A stretch of 64,000 nt of DNA from the NCBI GenBank assembly GCA_016271365.2, contig CM057452.1:1248089001-1248153000 (forward strand), in the 5' to 3' direction. The notes under the pieces are model-generated. The model was not told the DNA's origin and did not search any database. It worked only from the letters and a program-made list of their open reading frames with translations. A program made the position numbers and the translations under genes. Numbering within the stretch: the first letter of the stretch is position 1; every line of letters begins with the position of its first letter. The DNA comes from Neoceratodus forsteri. Lineage: Eukaryota; Chordata; Ceratodontiformes; Ceratodontidae. Positions 10,602 to 23,451 of this stretch are shown one piece after another.

Positions 10602-12669
10602 TTTACGTTATACTAGCACAAGAGCAAATCTTAATCCCAGTATTTTAACCTCACATAAATCCCACAATGTTGTGCATGTCACAGGACATGCAGATAATAA
10701 GAAGCCCCTTACTATACCATTTAATAGGTTTCATTTTAAGTAACAGACTTGAAAATATAAAGATGACATATAAGCAATTAACAGGTAATTAAGCAAGAGT
10801 TTCCTTCAAATATATTTGTACCAGTACACTCTAATTAGAAGAATATGACATTGCTGACAGCCTTTTGGCTTCCCTCTGGAAAGGGTGGGGGGTGCTGGAA
10901 ACAATTCCTTGTTTTAGTTGATAACCCTCAGTACATCAATTCAAGTTTCAGCTTGGCCTATAATCACTCCAGATGATGACAGTTTATACTGTTCTTATGA
11001 AAACATGCACACATATTAGCTACTCGATGAATCCACAGCCCCCCCCTAACCCGCCACAGCTAAAATCTCACTCCCAGCCATTTTAGTTTCTTGCCAAAGA
11101 TGAGACATTAGCTATGGAGCTTATTTGACAAGGGCTTACGGTCATTGACAAACACTTTGTTTTACTTGATTCATGGAAGGGGTAGTGATGCTTGCTGGCA
11201 TTCACTTTCTTGGTGATTCAGTCTGATGTTGATGTTTGGAGCTGGTGGGAGTCATGTCCCTGAACCACTTGTTGCATTGTGATTTTGAGAGATGGTAGAT
11301 AGCGTATGATTCTGCATGTTGTCTTTCTCCTGGTTTTCTATAACTTTGAGATGCTGTAGAAAAACATGTTATTACAGGTGACCTGATGATCGCATCAGAT
11401 GTTGAAGTACCATTTTAATGGCATTGTTGTTCAGACATACCACACCTCTTGATCATATGAGATGTTCAGAATACCATATTTCTTGATGACATTGTTGGAT
11501 GTGAAGCAAAAAAAAGAAAATGCTAGGGGGCACTAATGTTTCATAAACTTCCACTGAGCAAAATTGATATTACTCATGAAGTAGTTGTTTATACATATCC
11601 AGTGCCACTTAATGTCTATTCCTAAATAAAGTTCCAGATGGCATTGTAGTTTACACTAGAATTTGACATAGCCTTGAATAGTTAGAAGCTTAGCAAAAAC
11701 AGCACAATAGATATTTCCAACCTATCAAAACAATATGCTGGCTTTTTATAGCAGAAATAGTGAACCAGGCCCAAAATTCAGGTTCAAACTTGACCTGAAA
11801 ATACGCAACCGTATATTGCCCACAGTCCCCTCTATCCAAGATTGCAGTGGTTGAGGACCACAAGAATCAGGGTTAAAGGAAGGTCAGAGGTTACTCAGAT
11901 GAGGACACAGTATCCCCATCTACATCAGGTCACAAAATCCTTTCAGAGGTCAGACCAGACATTTTCAAAACCCAGCAAACATAATTTCTGAACAAAGGAC
12001 TGATGAGGTTCTCAGGCATGCTTACCAGAAAATGGTAAACGGGTAGATGGACAAAAAGCACAAAGCTTTCCAAGGTTGGAACTGAAGGAGGTTATTTTTG
12101 TACTGGGTAGAACTTGAGCAACAAATTCAGACTTTACTTTACCAGTTAGTGGTTCCCAGGTCTGCAAGAAGATAGGTAATGAGGCTTGCCCATACTATAC
12201 CTATTGTGGATCATTTGGGCAGGGGAAAAAACTGAGGCATGCATACTTCCCCAGTTCTTCCGGCCAGGTATATGGATGGAAGTAGCAGATTTGTGTGCTT
12301 CCTGCACTGTTAGTTGGTGGCCCCAGAAGTATAAAAAGGGCCCCTTTGATCCATATGCCCATAACAGACACCATATTTGAATGAACTGGGGTTGATATGG
12401 TGGAACCCTTGATTAAAAAGTACATCTGAGTACCGGCATATATTGATTATATTGCCGCTATAGGAACTGGGAATGCAGGGTTTTAAATAATTGATTAGCA
12501 GTTTTTTTTTTCTTGGGACAATACTAACTGTATAGAAAGCATTTATATAGGTTTTCTAGAAGTGTTATGTTTGTTAAACACAGTGAGGCAAGTGCTATGT
12601 CTTTTCACAATGTTTTAGAACTTTTATGAGCAAAACGCTAATCAATTTTTAGAGTTAAATAAAACCCTA
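10602..12669. other. gene-free sequence
   Basis: About 2 kb of AT-rich DNA with no recognised exon, RNA gene or element. Overlapping short frames on both strands near 12186-12425 have no family signature. I looked for a second Gypsy LTR here and did not find one. Confidence 0.45.
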
Positions 12670-13370
12670 GAATGCTGGGAGTGGTGCAGTGTAGTGGCAG
12701 TGGGGCAGTAGTTTTCAGACAGAGCATCTGGAGACTGAGGTGCTGCCCCATCTGCACACACCTCTCTGGATTGAGAGAGGAGGTTGCTAGACTCCAGGCT
12801 GATTTGGCCAGGATTTGGGGGACCTGTACTTCCCCTCAAGGGTCACCGAGTCTGCCACCGTTACCTCACAGGATGCTAGGTAGGAGAAACCACTGGACTA
12901 TGATGGACTCTGGAAGGTTGGGGATGGTGGGTTAGAAGCACATTCCTCAACTGGCACCACTATGTAATTCCTACACCACCATTGCTGGGCAGAACTGCCA
13001 GGAGGAGGCATCCTTGGTAGTGACCAGGGAAGATGTGAGGGGGGTCATCAGTAGTGAAGAACCCAAGGAGGGCGGAACAACCTCTAGGGGTGGACTCAAT
13101 TGTGAGGGGGATAGATTTTGGAATAAGAGGAGGGAGAGGAAGATTAGGTTTGTACATAGCACCATGGCCGGAGGAATGGGAAGTGGATCCTGAGGATCAC
13201 TAGAGCAGTAGGACAGGAGGGAGAACTGGATGTCATTGTTCACCTGGAGACTAATGATCTGGCTAGGGATGGGGTTGGGATAGTGCAGAAAGAGTTTAAG
13301 GAGCTGGGGAGGGGTCTTAGGGAGCATGTTCAGTGGTTTTGGGATTACCTGTAGCTGGCAGCAGTCAAGA
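12670..13370 (+). pseudogene. CR1 ORF1 remnant (esterase-type)
   Basis: The first part reads 'CPICTHLSGLREEVARLQADL' at about 12745-12810, a cysteine-containing coiled-coil start found in CR1 ORF1 proteins. The second part, near 13190-13340, contains 'VIVHLETNDLARDGVGIVQK' and 'EFKELGRGL'. The 'VHLGTND'-type block is a conserved motif of the SGNH/esterase domain in CR1 ORF1, here with glutamate instead of glycine. Frameshifts separate the parts and the region between is shortened. No ORF2 follows directly; the next sequence is unrelated. Confidence 0.6.
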
Positions 13371-13790
13371 TGACCATGCCTCTCCCATACTGATACTACA
13401 TTGACACCATTTTTAGAATATTGCAATGTCACTGATGGTCAAAAGGTGGCTAATCACTCTATGGTCAAGCACAGACAGTGGTGGAAATGAGGAGGAACCT
13501 GGGGGAACTGCATTCTGAAAGTACAATTAAAAGTCTGACAGTTCCATGAGTAAAAGTTGGAAGGAGTATGAGTAAAATGTGTTCCCCTAGATGCTTAGAA
13601 CTGGCTATATAAAGGGTAAGAATGTAACATATGAGGAAATGTCACCAGACCCCAGTCAGGCATGTTCAATCCTACATCAAAGGTGTTAGGATCCCCCAGT
13701 AAATTTGTTTAATTTCTAACACTGAGAACAGCTTGTTGGTCAGTGACATCACAAGGTTATAAAAATGATGCCAATGCTGATTGATTGGTT
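13371..13790. other. gene-free spacer with GATT-type simple repeat
   Basis: No gene seen. A short GATT/GATTG microsatellite lies at about 13778-13812, at the edge of the next LINE fragment. Confidence 0.45.
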
Positions 13791-13829
13791 GATTGATTGA
13801 CTGATGGATTTTTTAAGTATGTATGTATT

Positions 13830-14530
13830 GATTGATTTCAAACGTTTTACCAGGAAAGTCATACTGAGCTGGTATCAGCATTTTTCTGGATGTGTCCTGG
13901 ATGGAGGGGGGCTAGCAGAGAACAGAACAGATACAAAGTACAAAAATATGTAATGTACAAAAATATTATGATCATTACAAAAATAAGAATTACAAAATAT
14001 GCAATTACAAGAAGGCATAAGAATAAAATTGCTACACAGAAAGTACCATACAGTAAAATTGCAGAACTGGCAAAATAACATAAAACAGTGAGCAACAATC
14101 ATGGTATGAGAAGTATTGAGTAGTGACTGAAGAACTGGCGGGGGGGGGGCAGCACAAGTGTCAGTGTGTTGTGGAGAAGGCAGGTGACAGGAGTCCACCC
14201 CCATCAGATGCAGCTGCAACTGCAGGAGTTAATAGAGAAATCTCATAGGGGAGAGGAAGGAGCATACTGAATGGAAGGTAGGATATAGCCCCATAGTTTA
14301 GGAAATCCGAATGAGAAGGCAGCATGTCCAGCAGTAGATTTCATTGGTGGGAGAGCAAGAGAGCAAAAGCAAGTGTTGAGAAGAGAGTAAGAGGAAGAAG
14401 TGGGGGAAGAGAGGAGAGAAGTAAGGCACAATGGGAGTGAGCCAAACAAAAATTTGGAGATAAAGGAGGCATAGTGGGAAAGATGTCTGGGATCAAGAAA
14501 GGGCATCAAAATACAATGTAGCATCAATAT
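13830..14530 (-). mobile_element. L2-like LINE 3' fragment
   Basis: On the minus strand the 14243-14527 frame contains 'HAAFSFGFPKLWGYILPSI', matching the L2-type C-terminal block of the form 'R.FSVAAPKLWNSLP'. It is followed at about 13845-13900 by a tail ('agctcagtatgactttcctg' plus 'gtaaaac') like that of the other L2-like copies and of the SINE. The intervening 3' region is AT-rich. Heavily decayed. Confidence 0.55.
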
Positions 14531-14774
14531 GGGCAGACACAGACATAGTCACCGATATCTTTGGACTGCTGCCAACTGCAGAAGAGCCTAATACCTCATT
14601 TAAAAAAATCTTTTTCATAGACTTTCAAACTATTGTGGGTGCTGTTCCTAAATGTTCCCTTTTAAATATGCTGTGTAAACATGTACTAACTTAATTTCCC
14701 TATCCATTGTACTACCCAATGTATTAAGTATACATTCCATTAGTAAGCTAAGCAACCTAACCAGTCATTTTCCC

Positions 14775-16090
14775 ATGCTTACTGTAAAGGACTCTACTGT
14801 CTTCATGTCTACTGCTTCAGTTGGAAGGCAGTTTCAGTTTCACCACCCTTTGAGAGTAAACATTTTCCTAGCATTAACCCTGAATTTACCACCACTCAGC
14901 TCCAGGGCATGTCCCTGTGTCCAGTTTGAGGACACCAGAGCAAACATCTCTGTCTGATCTACTTTTTCAACACCCTTGAGTAGTCAGAAAACTAAAATCA
15001 TTTCCACTATCAGCCTTCTTTTCTCCAGTGTGAGCAAAGTAAGGGTCACCACTCTGTCCTCATAGCTGTTGTCTTCCATCCCCCTCATCATGTTGATGGC
15101 TGTACTGATCACCCTCTCTACTACCTCAATGTTCATTTTATATTGGATAGGACTGAACTATATACAGTACTCTATGTGAGGCCTGAAAAATGTCTTGTAA
15201 AGAGGCAAGATTACTTCTCCTGCTCTGCTGGTTACCTGCTTTTGATGCACCCCAGCATTCTGCCATCCCTCTTCATGATGGCCATACACTGCTTGCCATG
15301 CTTGTCTTTTATGACCCCCATATCATTTTCCTCCTCGACTGGAGCAAGAGAAATCTCACATAGTGTTTAGGTTCTGTCTCTATTTCTTTTTTTTCTTCTC
15401 AAGTGCAGCATCTTGCATTTGACTACATGTAATCTGAGACTTCAGAAGTCTGGCCAGTCACCTAGCTTGTTTAGGTGCTTCTGAAGTTAATATCAATCCT
15501 CAAGGACCCCATCCTCCCTGGCCAGTTTGGTATCATCAGTGAACATAAGCAGCCTGCTAGAGATCCCAGCTTCCAGAATGGTGAATAGAACTGGCCCAGC
15601 ATCGATCCCTGAGGGACATCACTGAGTACCCCTCTCCACTCAGAGAAATGCCCATCTACCAGAACTATCTACATCCTGCTAGAGAGCTCAGCTTCCAGAA
15701 TGGTGAATAGAACTGGCCCAGCAACGATCCCTGAGGGACACCACTGAGTACCCCTCTCCTCTCAGAGAAATGCCCATCTACCAGAAATATCTGCACCCTG
15801 TTTCCATGCCAGTTAGCAGTCTAGCTCAAGTATACCACAGTGGTGCATGATTCCTAGAATTTTGTCATTTACCACAGTATCACAGGCCTTGCTGTTGTCC
15901 AAATAGACTATGTCTATGGCCCTGCCATCACCCACCTCAGGGGTCACCTCTAGAAGAAAGTTGGTTGGTTTGGTGTGAATGGCCCATTATAAAGCCATGC
16001 TGAAAAAGTGCTAGCATCATAGCCTCAACTGAGTGCTCTGTTTATTTGTCCTCAATAATGGCTATCAACACCTATGGGATAGCTTCCCCT
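14775..16090 (-). mobile_element. old CR1 LINE fragment, inverted, with internal duplication
   Basis: The reverse complement reads through CR1 ORF2 landmarks in order. 'QHGFIMGHSHQTNQL' and 'AIDIVYLDNSKACDTV' lie near 15990-15870. A 'VPQG'-type block near 15730 and 'MFTDDTKLAREDGVLED' near 15540 follow. 'VVKCKMLHL' is near 15410, an 'LYK..FRPHIEYC'-like block near 15180 and the thumb region near 14850. It is much more diverged than the other three CR1 copies and belongs to a different subfamily. A 122-bp tandem duplication (15553-15798) lies inside. Many stops and indels. Confidence 0.75.
15553..15798. repeat. 122-bp tandem duplication inside CR1
   Basis: Two adjacent copies, 15553-15674 and 15675-15798, start 'cctgctagaga' and differ at only about ten positions. 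The duplication lies across the region between the RT core and the catalytic Asp-Asp block of the old inverted CR1, so it arose after insertion. Confidence 0.85.
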
Positions 16091-16337
16091 TTTTTTCAAT
16101 AACTATACACATTAACATGAAGACAGGAAGACAGTTCCCTAGGCTTCATCTGATTTGGCTGTTTGTTTATACCTGTCAACACAATCCTCTGCCTTAGATA
16201 CTACTATCTGTTGTCCAGGAATTGATTCGGATATTAAACACTATGAGATCAGATGCAGCCAAGCAGTCAGAGAAACTGAAGTCTGATGAAAAGTGATACT
16301 GCTTTCATGATAATATTCATACAGCAGCTATTATAAA
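16091..16337. other. gene-free spacer
   Basis: No recognised element between the old CR1 and repeat copy A. Confidence 0.4.
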
Positions 16338-17760
16338 CAAGCATTTGTCAATGCCGAATGTTGTCATGCTGGCATTGGCAGTTGCAGAGCTAGAGATGCA
16401 TAGCACTTTGATTTTGTTAATGTGTCGCAAAAGGTGATTTTGCACAGCGAGAACGCCATTGTGTGACACAGCTGTGGAAATGCGTTTTGGGCAGGCTGTG
16501 AAAAATAGCAGCAGGACTGTTGATAAGAAGGTGTGCACAAATGCCAGTGGTGAAAATGTGGCATGAAAATATTGCAGATTGACGAAGTTACAAGGGTGCG
16601 TGGAAACTGCGCAATGCATGCTTGCAGCACAGTCACTGTATGGACTTTCGGCACCAAATTTTCAACATAAGCATTTTAGGACCTCTGCTCATGAACCGTG
16701 TCACAGTCATTTCCTCAAACTGTCCCAAAAACTGATTTTGCACAGCGACCATGCAGTTCTGCACCGGACGTGTGAAAACACATTTCAGCCAGCTGTACTT
16801 TTCATAATGAAGCATGGAAAAATGCCAATGATGAACAGCTGGAGTGAAACTATTACAAATTCACAAAGTCACAAGCGTGCATGTAAACTGCGCAACGCAC
16901 ACTCATAAAACACTCATTTTATTGACTTTCATCCCCAAATTTTCAACATAGGCATTTTAGGACATCTGCTAATGAACAGTGTCACTGCCATTTTCATAAT
17001 GTGTCTCGAACATGGGCTTTCTACAGTGACCATGCTATTCTGCGCCAGAACTGCAAAAACAGATTTTGTTCAGGATGTGAAAAATGACAACTGTACTGTT
17101 CATTAGGAGGTGAGAGAACAATGGCACTGCTGAAAATCTGGAGTGAAAATATTATGTTTGTGAACTTAAGAGCGTGCGTGCAAACTGCGCAATACATGCT
17201 TGTAACACAGTAATTTTATGGAGCATTGTCACCAAATTTTCAACACAGGCATTTTAGGACCTCTGCTCATGAACATTGTCACTGTCATTTTTGCAATGTG
17301 TCCTGAACACTGATGTCACACAGCGACCACTCTATTCTGCGCCAGAAGTGCGAAAACACATTTTGGCCAGGATGTGAAAAATGACAGCTGTACAGTTCAC
17401 AAGAAGGTGTGTTAAAATGCCAATGTTGAGAATCTGGCATGAAAATATTGCGAATTCGCTAACCGACAAGTGTGTGTAGCAACTGCGCAACACACACTCG
17501 TAAAACAGTCATTTTTGGATTTTCCCACGAAATTTGCAACATAGGCTTTTTGAGAGCCCCCCTCATGAACAGTGGCACTGTCATTTCATTACTCAGCCCT
17601 GAAAGGTGATTCCATGCAGTGACTGTGAAATCACCTTTCGGGACCGAATAACGCCATGACAGTGCAAGAATTCATGAGGAGGGGTCCCAAAAAACCCATG
17701 TTGAAAATTTGGGGCCAAAATTCCCAAAACTGCCTGAGATATGCAGCAAAGTTGAAAACA
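16338..17760 (+). repeat. ~300-bp foldback unit array in copy A
   Basis: The phrase 'ttttcaacata.gcatttta' followed by 'ggacctctgctcatgaac' and 'gtgtcactgtcatttt' recurs at about 16660, 16937, 17238 and 17537, a period of 280-300 bp. Within each unit complementary phrases recur, for example 'aatgccaatg.tgaaaatctg' against 'ttttcaacata.gcatt', and 'gcgtgc' against 'gcacgc'-type arms around 'aactgcgcaa'. Each unit can therefore fold back on itself. Divergence between units is about 15-25% by eye. Confidence 0.75.
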
Positions 17761-17870
17761 CCCTATTTATTCCATAATACAGCTTAACGGCATTTCTTCA
17801 GTTCACGGTCAGCTTTGAAGAGTGCAGACGTGTTCCCAGTCCACTGAAGATGGTCGCACCAAACTCGGAG

Positions 17871-17966
17871 GTAAGTATGGGGTGAGGGGGTGTGGGGAGG
17901 CAGGGTGCACAGAGGGTGGGTGTGGGTGGGGGCAGGAAGACTACAGGGACCGTTTTCATTTTACAG
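17871..17966 (+). other. candidate mini-intron in copy A
   Basis: The donor-like 'GGAG|GTAAGTATGG' and the acceptor-like 'ttttcattttacag|g' bound 96 bp. The same pair is conserved in the other five family copies (see the findings). This is a sequence signature only; no transcript evidence is available. Confidence 0.45.
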
Positions 17967-18012
17967 GTAAAAAAAAAATTAGACATTGCGGGGCAGGTTT
18001 TTTTTTAGGGAT

Positions 18013-18203
18013 TTGGCACACTGGGGTGGGCTCCAGCGTGCCACCTAACTATGAGGGGGGTCTGTAGCCGGCGGGGGATTGGGTACCCTTGTTGGCACAC
18101 AACACGGGGATGTTATGCCGACAGGAATTGGGCACTCCCATCGGCGCACAAAGCAAGCAGGGGGGCAGAGCAGAGGGGGATTGGGCACCCCCCCTGGCAT
18201 TTA
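18013..18203 (+). repeat. GC-rich stem-loop array, copy A (first part)
   Basis: Successive stem-loops: 18013-18042 (arms GGCACACTGGGG / CCAGCGTGCC), 18067-18095 (GCCGGCGGGG type), 18117-18145 (GCCGACAGG.../...CCCATCGGC) and 18172-18198. The loops share 'attgggcac' or 'tgggct'. The L1 landed at the end of the fourth unit, and the array resumes at 24478. Confidence 0.7.
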
Positions 18204-18519
18204 TTTTTTTGAAATTCACACTTTATTTATTTTAGCAAACAAGTAAACAAACAAGGATCAAAATACATTCGTAACAAATAACATAGTAGGCCAGTGAAAA
18301 CAATAAAAGAAACAACACATCCAAGAGGAAACAAAAACAAAAGCCCCACACCCACTACCCCCCCTTCCCCAGGAGGATGCCGCCACCAACAGCAAATAGA
18401 CCCAAGTAAAGCAGTTAATGTCCAGGGATAAAGAAAGGTAAAGGGGTAAGAAAGCTAACAAGTCGAGTTACATAATAATGATAATTAGGAGGAGGAATAT
18501 AAGGAACCCGAGTAGGATC
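18204..18519 (-). other. L1 3' untranslated region and A tail
   Basis: AT-rich 3' region after the ORF2 end, ending in a short A tail against the target duplication. It contains a run of C on the plus strand (18359-18370, G-rich in the transcript). G-rich tracts in 3' UTRs are common in vertebrate L1s. Confidence 0.7.
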
Positions 18520-21500
18520 CTAGTGGAGATACAAGGCGTATAGTTTGCCCCATTTCTTGTGGAATGCTGACATGGCATGCCTGGAGCTGGCAATCAGTTT
18601 TTCAATTTTAAAACCTTGAGACATTTCTGCCACCCATTCCTGGTATGAGATTTCGGATTGATCTAACCAGTGGCGGAGTACTAATCTTTTAACAGCCATC
18701 GAAATTAGGGCCATGTGGTATTTCCTTTCATTAACCTTAATACTGGAATAAATTCCTAGTATACAAATTTCGGGTGTGAATAGATCTTTTAAACCCAGTA
18801 ATGGATCCAAACTACTACAAATGTACCTCCACAGAGGAGCAACCTTCTCACAGGCCCAGGATATATGTAGTATGTTACCCTGATCCTCTCCACTTCTAGT
18901 ACATTTAGCAGAACTTGCTTTCCCGAATTTATCTAATTTCACCGGAGTATAATACATATTGTTAGCTATGTAGAATTGTGTGAGCTTATTCCTATCCAGA
19001 GAGAGAAATCTAAGCAAGTCTGTCCACACCTGACTCCAGGATAAAGGAGATTTAGCAATCAATGGTTCCAACACCTTGGAGCCAGATAAAACTTCAGGGG
19101 CTTTGCTGAGAAGAAGCTGTGCGTAGAGTTTGGCTATGGCATGGGGTTCATTTACCTGGGATTTAAGCAAATCTAGAAAGGGTTGTATACTGGAAGTAAT
19201 CTTCACCGAACCAAAAACCTTGGCTATGAGGTGTCTCAATTGGTATACCTTAAAGATGTACTGTGAAGGGATATCAAATTTGAACATCAGGTCCCTGGAG
19301 GAACCAAGTAAATCTTGAATATAGAAATCTTCCACAGCACAATCCCGGATTTGCGGTAACCAAGATGGGAGCAACCAGTGGGAACCGAGCCTAATGTTGG
19401 GATTGAGAACCAACGGCTGGGCTGGGTCCTTAGAATTATGGATTCTAGCAGAGGTGCAATATTGATTGAAAACCTTAACTGAGGTCCTATCAGAGTTGCC
19501 TATTCGGGTTGGTAGAGCTGAGAGATTGCAATAAAAAATGGATTGAGGATCTATATTATGATCTCAGAAGTTCAATCTCGAGCTGCAACCATTTAGGCCT
19601 ATAATGATCATTGGAGGGGCAAAGCCATTTGCCCATTTTTGCCAGGTGACTGGCCCAATAATAGAGTTCGAAATTTGGTAGATGAAGGCCCCCATTAGCT
19701 TTAGGCACACACAGTTTGAAAAAGGATCTCCTTGGTTGTTTGCCTTTCCAAATGAATTCAGTTAAGGATGAGTGGACCTTTTGAAAGAAGGATTTAGGTA
19801 GCCATATGTTTAACAGGCTTAAAGGGTAAAAGATACGCGGGAGTATATTCATTTTAATTATGTTGATTCTCCCGCCTATAGATAAGGGAAGGCTTGTCCA
19901 TCTGTTAAGATCGCTCTGAATCCTGTCTATCAGATCGTCCAGATTAAGTTTCTTAATCATGTTGGTATCACGGGCTAAATAGATACCTAGATATTTAAGG
20001 TGGTCGGGAGCCCATTTCATTCCGAAATGGACTACATCAGCATGGAATACGAGTGGGTTGAGTGGAAAGATTTCAGATTTGGTCAAGTTCAATCTGTAAT
20101 TTGACACCTCGCCAAATTGTGTGACAATCTTTAACACCTCTTGGATAGATCTACACGGGTTCGTGAGGTGCAACAGGATGTCATCTGCAAATACCATATG
20201 GTGAATGATTGCTGGCCAATAAGACATCCCGTAATATCAGGTGAAGATTTGATACGCACCAATAGGGGTTCCAAATAAAGGTTGAATAAATACGGTGATA
20301 ATGGGCAACCTTGACGAGTACCCGAGTATAGGGGAAATCTGGAAGAAAACACCCCATTGCAATAGACTTTCGCAGAGGGGGAGCTATAAATCGCCTTGAC
20401 CCACTGAATAAATTGTACCAGAAAGCCCATCCTATCTAGGGTAGCCCACAAAAATTCCCAACTGACACGATCAAAGGCTTTTTCGGCGTCTAAGGCTACC
20501 AGAGCCGTAGGAAGTTGGGAGTCCTGGGCAGCGTGAAGGATGTGTGCGAAAGTCCTCATGTGATCAGATTCAGATCCCCCCTGGACAAAGCCCACCTGTT
20601 CCACACTTAGGAGTGATTGCCAAACTTGTTTAATTCACAATGAGAGGATTTTGGTCAGAATTTTGATATCATAATTAAGCAGAGAGATTGGTCTATAGTT
20701 AGCCGGGTCTAAAGCCGACTTATTTGATTTAGGTATTAAGATTATAGTTGCTTCTAACAAAGAAGGATCTAAAGGTCCAGAAGTGAGAATATAATTAAAC
20801 AATTTTAATAATGCGGGGGCTAGCTCACTACAGAAGGATTTGTAAAAGTTTGGAGAAAACCTGTCTGGGCCAGGAGCCTTGTCCAGGGTGAGACCATGGA
20901 TAGCATCTATAACTTCCTCTAAAGTGATGGGGCCTGATAAGGCTTCACAATGAACAGTGTGGAGCTTGGGGAGAGGGGTGTTCTCGAGAAAATCTATTAT
21001 ACCTGAAAGTACCGATGAAGGTGTTTTGGTCCCATAAAGGTTCCTGTAGAAGGCTTCAAAGACCGCGGCAATGTCTCTCAGGTTGGTTTTGATGGATCCA
21101 TCACTAGCTTTAATGCCAGGGATCAATCTCGAACTCTCCACTTCTTTAAGTTTAAGAGCTAGTAGTCTACCTGGCTTCTCTCCCTGATCAAGATATTTCG
21201 TTTTGGCTTTCAGAGTGATATATTCTGTTTTCTCTCGGATTAGATCCTCGTATTCGTCTTTGAGCCTATATAGATTCTCTAGAACCCCTTGAGAGTGCGA
21301 GGTAGAGAATTTCTCCTGGCTGCTTTGATCTGATTAGCTAAGGAATTAATTTTTTCCACTCTCAATTTTTTCCGTCTGGATGATTCTTTAATAAATTCAC
21401 CCTGAGGAAACATTTCAGTGAGCACCAAACTAGATCATACCTAGAGACCGAGCCTTGGTTAGTCTCCAAAAAGGATGAAATCAAAGCTTTGAAAAGTGAA

Positions 21501-22285
21501 GTGATCTGCTCACTTTTAAAATCTGATTATTGAGCTTCCAGGTGGTGTCTCGTTGTCCAGGAGGTCCCGGAGCAAGTTTGACCCATGTCATAGCATGGTC
21601 CGAGATAACAATGGGCTCAATACTGGTGGAAGAAATATTAGTTAAAAGGTTGGTGCTCACTAAGATGTAATCTATCCATGACCAGGAGTTATGGGTTGGA
21701 GAATAGAAGGTATAAGTCTTAGTAGAAGGATTCAGAAGTCTCCAGGGATCTTCCAAACCCAACAACGAACACAAATCCGTTAGTGCTAACTGGGCGGATG
21801 ACGTGGTTCTAGTACATCTAACAGACCTATCTAGTGCTTGTGAAGGTGCAATGTTCCAGTCCCCACCCAAAACAAAGTTGGATGGTAAGAAGACACTCAG
21901 TAGGTCAGCTAGACCCATCAAGAATTCGGAGTTGCCGCCAGCAGGACCATATATGGAACCTAGAACAACCTCAGTGTTGTAGAGCGTTCCATGAACAAAT
22001 ACATATCTGCCATTTGTGTCCTGAACATGTTTTTTCATCACGAAGGGTACATTGCGTCTGATCAAAATAGCAACCCCTTTGCTGTTGGTAGTCTGACCTG
22101 ACGAAAAACTTGTGAGAAGCCTTTAAACTGTAGTAAGTTGGTTTCTGTTACCGTAATATGGGTCTCCTGAAGGAAAAGAATATCCACCCCTGCTAATGAG
22201 CAGTTAAAAGAATCTGACCCCTCTTGGATACTTCCCTTAACCCCCTCACATTCCAGGTAGCAAACTTAACATGGTTTAACGCCAT
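18520..22285 (-). pseudogene. L1 ORF2 (endonuclease and reverse transcriptase), frameshifted
   Basis: The start is the ATG at 22285, directly before 'HVKFATWNVRGL', the usual AP-endonuclease opening. EN landmarks follow: 'LFLQETHI', 'KGVAILIRRNVPF', 'VLGGDWN', 'SWSWIDYIL' and 'ISDHAMTWV'. The reverse transcriptase has 'GPDRFSPNFYKSF', 'LIPKSNKSALDPANYRPISL', 'LVALDAEKAFDRVSW', 'RQGCPLSPYLFNLYLEPL' and the catalytic 'VFADDILLHL' at about 20191-20162, with both aspartates intact. The C-terminal part runs 19413-18520 with 'IFKVYQLRHL' and the CT.SGE..NILHISWAC block. Lesions: frameshifts near 22200, 22085, 21480-21300, 20220 and 19556, and a TGA at about 20635 that looks like CpG decay of an arginine codon. 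The full length of about 1250 codons fits the family. Confidence 0.9.
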
Positions 22286-23451
22286 TGATACCAGTAGTTA
22301 AAATATTCAAAATCAAGATAAAAACTTGATACTGCCTAAGAGGCTGATTGGCGGCAACATCCTCCCCAGAATAAACAGCTTTGACCATCCAAAAATACAT
22401 ATGTTGCAGGATAAAAACCGCTTCAGAACAAAATAGAGTACAACATAATCTGGTTAAACAAAATGTCATCAAAGTCATAGGCCAAAATACAAGTAACACG
22501 GGAAACACAGAGTTTACCCTTCCCATCCCTGACCCACCCATCCCTACCCCCACTCAAACACAAACAACTAAGTACAAACCACCCCATAACAGGTAAAATT
22601 GCAAAGCCAGAAATATATCATTTGGTTTCAGGACCCTCCCTCGATACCATGGCATAGCCTTTGGCTCTCTGGTTACTTGAGTGTGAACTAAGCTAGAAGC
22701 CTATTGCCAGGGCCATTAAACTCAGAATTGGAGCAATTAGATCTGATAATATAAAATGGCCATGGTATCCAAATCCCCATCCACAGTCGTGAGGCAAGTT
22801 CTAAAAGCTTATTTCACCTCCCAGCCCCCACCCACAATAATCTGAGTAAGCAACATCCTGAAAATGCAGAAACATCTCCAGAGTAGTAACTATATGCTCG
22901 ACAAAGTAAAACATATACCACTTCTGCCGTTGATCCAAAAAAGACAAATATTATAACGAGCAGAAGATTGAACAGTACAAATAAAACAGACAAAGTGAGT
23001 CATTACCTGCAAGCGACCCCCAAAGCGGGCTGGTCAAAGCGTGATCCCTGTGAGGCCTGGACACTAAGCCGGAATAATTCCGAGGAGAGCGCAAGTCGGA
23101 AGTACCAGGACGGACCAAGACGGTCCGGCGCTAAAGATTCCCCGAGCTCGAACTCCACACTATGCTCCGCCTCGCAAACGGAGCCAGCAAGCGTGAGCCT
23201 CCGAGCTCGGGCCTAACTGACTTCCACAGGCCTCGCATGCCTATCCCAGCCTCTACTAACCAGCTGCCCTAGATCACACAGTACCCGCCCAGGCCCAGGT
23301 AAGCCACGCCGAGACATAGCCTCGCACAGCTAGAAGAAGAGGGTATAAGGGGATATTTAAAACAAAACCAGACTTAAATTAATACAAACATCAAACACCC
23401 TAAAGCCCAACTAAGCAATTCAGCCCCTTTAAATAAGTTTGGGAGCTTCCT
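22286..23451 (-). other. long L1 inter-ORF spacer with CpG-rich part
   Basis: About 1.17 kb separates ORF1 from ORF2, far longer than in mammalian L1 elements. The part at about 23030-23330 is GC-rich with many CpG dinucleotides (for example 'gagcgcaagtcggaagtacc'). No conserved frame is visible; the 22266-22553 frame is an artefact. It could be an internal promoter or a later insertion, but I see no flanking duplication. Confidence 0.6.

Noticed and set aside
16317..16908. Several overlapping 60-109-codon frames
   Set aside because: They lie in the ~300-bp foldback units, and the same frames are not kept between units or copies.
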